From Anadara kagoshimensis (taxonomy: Eukaryota; Mollusca; Bivalvia; Arcoida; Arcidae): 64,000 nt of DNA. Positions 59,281 to 64,000 of the stretch are shown piece after piece. The stretch is from contig CM037867.1 of NCBI GenBank assembly GCA_021292105.1, positions 11,852,721-11,916,720 on the forward strand, read 5' to 3'. Made by a program: the position numbers and the translations under genes. Each line of letters starts with the position of its first letter. Position 1 is the first letter of the stretch. The notes under the pieces are model-generated. The model saw nothing but the letters and a program-made list of their open reading frames with translations, was not told where the DNA came from and made no database searches.

Positions 59281-59544
59281 GTTTGCCAGAGTCAAGCAGC
59301 ATTATTAGTGTTTACTATATTATTTAGGCAGGTATTCTTATTTTTATTTAGAGGAACTATTTTTTCCTGAAAATTAGGAAATGAAGCATTTGCAGGTTAA
59401 AAAGCATTGGTGCAAACTGACCAATATATTAGATTTATTACATAAAAGTTTGGTAATAGGCATATAATAAAAATCTAAACCTTACAAATTTTTGATAGAG
59501 TGGAATTGGATAATGGATGCTTTCAGTTATAGTGTGGAAATCAG

Positions 59545-59690
59545 TTCATGGATGGTGGAGGAAACTGGAGTACCTATACAAAACAACAGACAGTCAGTAT
59601 TCTGACAAACTTTCTCACAGTAGGATGTGTCCTGAGTTGGATCAAGCTGTAACCTGCATAGATTTGAATCCCACCCTAGAAAGTTTGCTT
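59545..59690 (+). repeat. Dispersed repeat, related to 50317-50475
   Basis: TGGTGGAGGAAACTGGAG and CTGACAAACTTTCTCACAGT, AGGATG. Probably an old SINE. Confidence 0.5.
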
Positions 59691-59884
59691 ATCAAAAGAT
59701 GGTGCTTTTCTCCAAGTTCTAATATTTTCTCCACCTTCCAGAACTGACTGTCTTAACATAAGCTAAAGAATATTGGCACTGATGTAACACAGCTTCTTTT
59801 CATTCGAAAAAACAAATGACATTTAGTTTTAAATTTTGAAAATTCATTCTTAATTGAATATTTGTAAAACCTAGTTCTGGTCAT

Positions 59885-60165
59885 TATTATCCCTCGCCTT
59901 TCGAAGAAAGAGGGGGATATTAAATTCGAGTTTCCGTCCTTCCCTCTGTCCAAAATTTTTGTCTGCGCTAATTCTCGAAAACTATGCGGCACTATTTCAC
60001 GAAACTTTGTGCAAAGCTTTAGCATTGACAGGAGATAAGCAGATTGTTAACCTGAGTTGCTTTGCTCATTTCCCTAAGATTTATGGCCCTTTGAGCATTA
60101 ATGCAAAATTAAAAAAAGAACCTGCTGGTGGGGATCCTAATTAACGAAATTTGCTTGTTGATGCT
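59885..60165 (+). repeat. Dispersed repeat, long copy
   Basis: CCCTCGCCTTTCGAAGAAAG, TTCGAGTTTCCG, TTTCACGAAACTTTG, GGTGGGGATCC. Colinear with 46140-46430. Confidence 0.65.
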
Positions 60166-60224
60166 CATGTTCTGTGAATAATAAATACAGTGTCCATAAG
60201 CAGACCTCTAGAGATTGACGCCTT

Positions 60225-60450
60225 TATAGAACAGTGGTCCAAATCATGCGCTTACAGATCAGAGTGCTTCTCATGGCCTAGGTTTGAACCGCACTTGTGC
60301 AGATCCTAGTATCCTAACCTAACTTGTCAGTTCCAAAGTTTTTACTTTGCTTCTGGATTGTGATTCGGACATGTTAGGTTAGACACGTGAACGTCCACCA
60401 GGGAAGTTTTGCCGGGTGCTCTGGAAGGATAAGTACCTACTGTATAGCTA
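60225..60450 (+). repeat. Dispersed repeat, family D, with inverted middle
   Basis: It has a CCTAGGTTTGAACCGC box-B-like element and the GGGAAGTTTTGCCGGGTGCT end. The segment between (60324-60372) is in the opposite orientation to that in the copies at 56660 and 61600, and it is bounded by TAACCTAAC and GTTAGGTTA. Confidence 0.6.
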
Positions 60451-61360
60451 GCTACGTGTGTAATCAAAATTGTGTAAAAGGAACATGGAACTATGAGAGG
60501 TCAAATATATCCAGGGCAATCCTGGACACAGAGACATCAAACTTATCAACAATAATGTGATGACGGCCAAGTTATTAATTTCAGAGCTTTAGTGTGCATA
60601 AATAATGATTTCAATTACATTATTGGCATAAAATTTCATCAAAATTGATTCATTTTTGAAAATGTATATAGTTTAGCCAGATGTTGCCAAATTTGATGTG
60701 CTGTATGAATTTCTTCCTGTTTACAATTCAATGAAATATTGAAAACAAAGATCGGACAATCTTAAATCGATTGATTTAGGAAACGTGCCTCTGGATACGT
60801 TAGGTTTCAGTTAATTCAACCATCAAATCGATGGTAATGAAAATACTATAACTTATATATGTATATTTTATTGATTAGGGTGGAGATATTTTATGCACAG
60901 TAATAATTAAAGTCATGTTTTTATATCAAAACACAACAGATGTATGCATAAATTGATCAAACTCTCGAACATCACATAATTCTCTTGTTTTTAGTTGTGA
61001 TATTTGTAATAGTCATATAACGATGCTTATAGATAAACAATTTTAACCTGTCTGTTTGACCTTCCATTAGGATTATTCATATAAGAGGGTCTACCCAATA
61101 TATGGGTAGCGTTAGAATCCGTACTTCATATATAATATACACATTGCCCAGGTTTAGTGTTAAAATCATAAACGAAACATGCATGCGTGATCCATATTAC
61201 TGATCATAATGAATATTTAAATCAAAGGTCAAACAGACAGGTCAATGTTATTTACCTATACATGCACATTTCTTGTCTATCTAATGAATATAAAGATAAT
61301 AACAGATGTAAACATACTTGAACATGCACACAAATTATTGTCCATGTATGCTTCAAAAAG
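60451..61360. other. Intergenic, nothing recognised
   Basis: AT-rich. CTGTCTGTTTGACCTT near 61049 and its inverse AAGGTCAAACAGACAG near 61226 form an inverted pair ~180 bp apart, a possible small MITE. Confidence 0.4.
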
Positions 61361-61599
61361 TTTTAAATTTAACGACAGAAAGATACACATAAATCGATGC
61401 CAGTCTTGAAAAATATAACAGCAGAAATGAAATCTTTTTAACATATCAACATTCCAAAAACACTTTTCAATGCCTATGTATACCTAAAAAAACTTGAAAA
61501 AAATATGCGCAGAAATAAAAATCCTATAGCATGCGAAAAATCAACAGAGATCTATTCCCAAGACACTTATCAAAACTACAATTAAAAAACAAACATACT

Positions 61600-61710
61600 A
61601 ATCCATGTCCGAATCACAATCCAGAAGCAAAGTATAAAACTTTGGAACTGACAAGTCAGGTTATACACGTGAACTACAAACAGGGAAGTGAGGCCGGGTG
61701 CTCCAGAAAA
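61600..61710 (+). repeat. Dispersed repeat, family D
   Basis: CCATGTCCGAATCACAATCC, AGAAGCAAAGTATAAAAC, TTGGAACTGACAAGTC, ACACGTGAAC, GGGAAGTGAGGCCGGGTGCT. Embedded at the start of the degenerate satellite. Confidence 0.6.
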
Positions 61711-62189
61711 AGAAGTACACAAATCAACGTTCATCTATACAATAAAAATGAATGTTTTTATCATATCAACATTTCACAAACACAAATTAACGCTCATCTA
61801 CATAAAATGAATATTTTGTAACAGGCATACATATACTCCAACATCTTTTAAAAATATACCTTGCAGAAATGAATGTTCTATAACAGGCATACAATGCAAC
61901 ACCCATTTTTTAAAAACATAGCTTGCAGAAATGAATGTTTTATAACAGGCATACAATGCAACACCCATTTTTTAAAAACATAGCTTGCAGAAATGAATGT
62001 TTTATAACAGGCATACAATGCAACACCCATTTATACTCCGAAATCTTTTAAAAATATAACTTGCAGAAATGAATATTCTTTAACATACACACAAATTCAC
62101 TCCCATCTATACTCTAAAATCTTTAAAAAAAACCCATACAGGAATAAACACTTAACCAACAAATGAATCAAACCTACACTAATTTTTTA

Positions 62190-62528
62190 ACCACTGTGAT
62201 AGCTCAGTTGGTAGAGTGCTTATTCCGTAGGTTGGAGATCGTGGGTTCTTTCCCCGGCCGGGTGTGACCCAAGACTTGAAAGTGGGTCGTGACTGTTCTT
62301 TCGCCAAGCACTCGGTATTATGAAATATATGTCACGGTTTTTTCGGATGGGAACTTAGAATAAACGAGGTCCCGTGTCACGGTGGGCTTGGCACGCTAAA
62401 AACCCTGCTGTATAATGCCATCAGCGCAACGCACAGGCAAAATTTCCGCACCTTCGCCTACAGATGGCGACGTCTCGATATAAGTGAAATATTCTTGACT
62501 TTGACGTTAAACATCATTACGCAACTTG
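62190..62528 (+). mobile_element. tRNA-derived SINE, family B (full)
   Basis: Head CCACTGTGATAGCTCAGTTG, body and tail as at 50478, ending ACATCATTACGCAACTTG. Flanked by an 11-bp duplication CTAATTTTTTA (62179-62189, 62529-62539). The box-B region has TTCTTTCC, a mutated form. Confidence 0.85.
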
Positions 62529-63709
62529 CTAATTTTTTATATGAATACTCTCCAAATATACACTTATCAAAGTCTCTCTCTCTCTACTCCACAATACTTT
62601 TCATTAAAAATATAACAACAGACATTGAAATGAACATTCCTTAACCTACACTCAAATCCACGACTATCTGTACCGAAAAAAACTTTTAACAATATTTCAA
62701 CAGAAATGAATAGAAGCATACGCGAATCAAATCATTAAGAAGTTGAAAAATATAACGGCAGAAATGAATATCCTTCACTATACACACATCTATACTCCAA
62801 AAATTAAAAAATATATATATATATACATAACGATAAAACCTTGTCTACTCCAAACACTTTGGACATTTTTACACATACATCAACGCCGACCTAGAATCTA
62901 AATTTTTTAACAATATAACAACAGAAAAAAAAAACATACTTTATCCTACACCCAAAATCAACGGCCATCTATAAATATTTTTAAAATGTAACAACAGAAA
63001 TGGAATTGAACATTCCTTAATATACACACAAATCAACGCCCATCTGTTCCCAGATAGCATGTTTTAATAATGTAACAACAGAAATGGACATTCTTTAACA
63101 TGTACGTACACACGTTCACACAAATCAAGCCCATCTATACTTTAAAAATTATATACATATACTAGTCTATAAAACGTCAGAAATGAATATTTTTAACATA
63201 AACACATATCAACGCACACATATACTCCAAAATCAAATATATATATATATATATACAGCAGAAATTAATATTCTTCAACATACACACAAATCAAGGCACA
63301 TCTATACTCAGAAATATATACTGCAGAAGAAATAAAGATTCTTTAACATGCATACAAACCTTCATAAAAATATAACGGCAGAAATGTATATTGTTTAACA
63401 TACAAACCAACGCCCATCTTTACTCTCTATATATATTATATTAAAAACTTAAAAATAAGTAAAAATGTTTTCTAAAACATAACTGAATTTGTTATTTGTA
63501 AAACATGTTTCACCGTTGTGTACGGTTCTTCTTGTTACATATAAAATATAACAACGCCTGTCTGTACTCTAAAACCTATAAAAAATATAACTGCAGAAGA
63601 AATAAAGATTCTTTAACATACACACAAAGCAATGCCTGTATGTACTTTAAACCTTTACAAAAATATACCGACAGAAATTACAAACCAACGCCCATCTATA
63701 TTCCAAAAC

Positions 63710-63712
<3 letters not shown>

Positions 63713-63761
<49 letters not shown>
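63713..63761 (+). repeat. AT microsatellite
   Basis: About 24 uninterrupted TA units within the degenerate satellite. Confidence 0.92.
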
Positions 63762-63763
<2 letters not shown>

Positions 63764-64000
63764 CAGAAATAAACATTCTTTAACGTACACACAAATCAAC
63801 GCATGTCTTTACTCCAAAATCTGGACATTTTTAGCATACAGATAAATCAACGACGACCTATAATCCAAAATATATAACAATATAACAACATAACTGGGAA
63901 ACCATGCCTTAACCTACACTCAAAATCAAACTATCTATACTCCAAAATCTTGTAAAAATATAACAACGGAATGGAACTGAACATTCCTTAATCTACACAC

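Larger units (their letters stand above)
61361..64000 (+). repeat. Degenerate ~70-100-bp satellite
   Basis: Recurring phrases GCAGAAATGAATATTCTTTA, ACATACACACAAATCAACGC, CCATCTATACTCC and AAAAATATAAC continue to the window end with variable spacing. Better units: 61868-62040 (three nearly identical ~65-bp units). A SINE at 62190-62528 and (AT)n runs (62809-62823, 63236-63256, 63713-63761) interrupt it. Confidence 0.75.

Overview
The window is animal nuclear DNA. It is AT-rich, has short exons bounded by GT/AG introns, and is crowded with tRNA-derived SINEs, MITEs, a LINE fragment and minisatellites. The SINE and MITE styles (a SINE ending in CACTCACTC, one ending in CAAC repeats, and an element starting TTTTAGCTCA and ending CCTCTTGTTT) look like a mollusc, probably a bivalve. 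That taxonomic guess is inference only.

One protein gene spans most of the window on the + strand. Nineteen exons (1072 to 58260) encode ten consecutive CUB domains, the first represented only by its second half, and end in a stop codon at 58258-58260. Most domains are split over two exons with phase-1 boundaries between domains, and all 18 splice junctions agree in phase. This is the C-terminal part of a cubilin-like multi-CUB extracellular protein; the 5' part lies upstream. Two exons (4396-4546 and 7624-7847) carry single-base frame breaks.

The intron between the third and fourth CUB domains (7848-32528) holds the main discovery, a 23.56-kb foldback-type mobile element (8401-31957). It has ~300-bp terminal inverted repeats, a perfect 9-bp target duplication, and inverted arms made almost wholly of a ~197-bp satellite. 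The arms are very unequal (3.6 kb and 20 kb) and meet head to head at 11980/11981 with no loop. The satellite is hierarchical: monomer, ~395-bp dimer, ~3.3-kb pattern and ~12.2-kb duplication. It carries poly-G/poly-C tracts, one of 40 nt. A related copy of the host repeat at 55.7-56.1 kb shows the empty site.

Other regions: 39.6-44.9 kb is an intronic element carrying a strict 145-bp tandem repeat with a nuclear-receptor-like TCAAGGTCA site in each unit, itself interrupted by a SINE and a 5'-truncated LINE. 51.6-52.6 kb holds several minisatellites. 52.9-56.1 kb holds a hAT-like element, a TA-flanked MITE and a smaller MITE. After the gene (58.3-64 kb) only repeats were found, ending in a degenerate satellite from about 61.4 kb.

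A recurrent oddity is that four CUB exons have tandem duplications starting in the exon 3' end and running across the splice donor (periods 109, 82, 90 and 46 bp), so each is followed by decoy donors.
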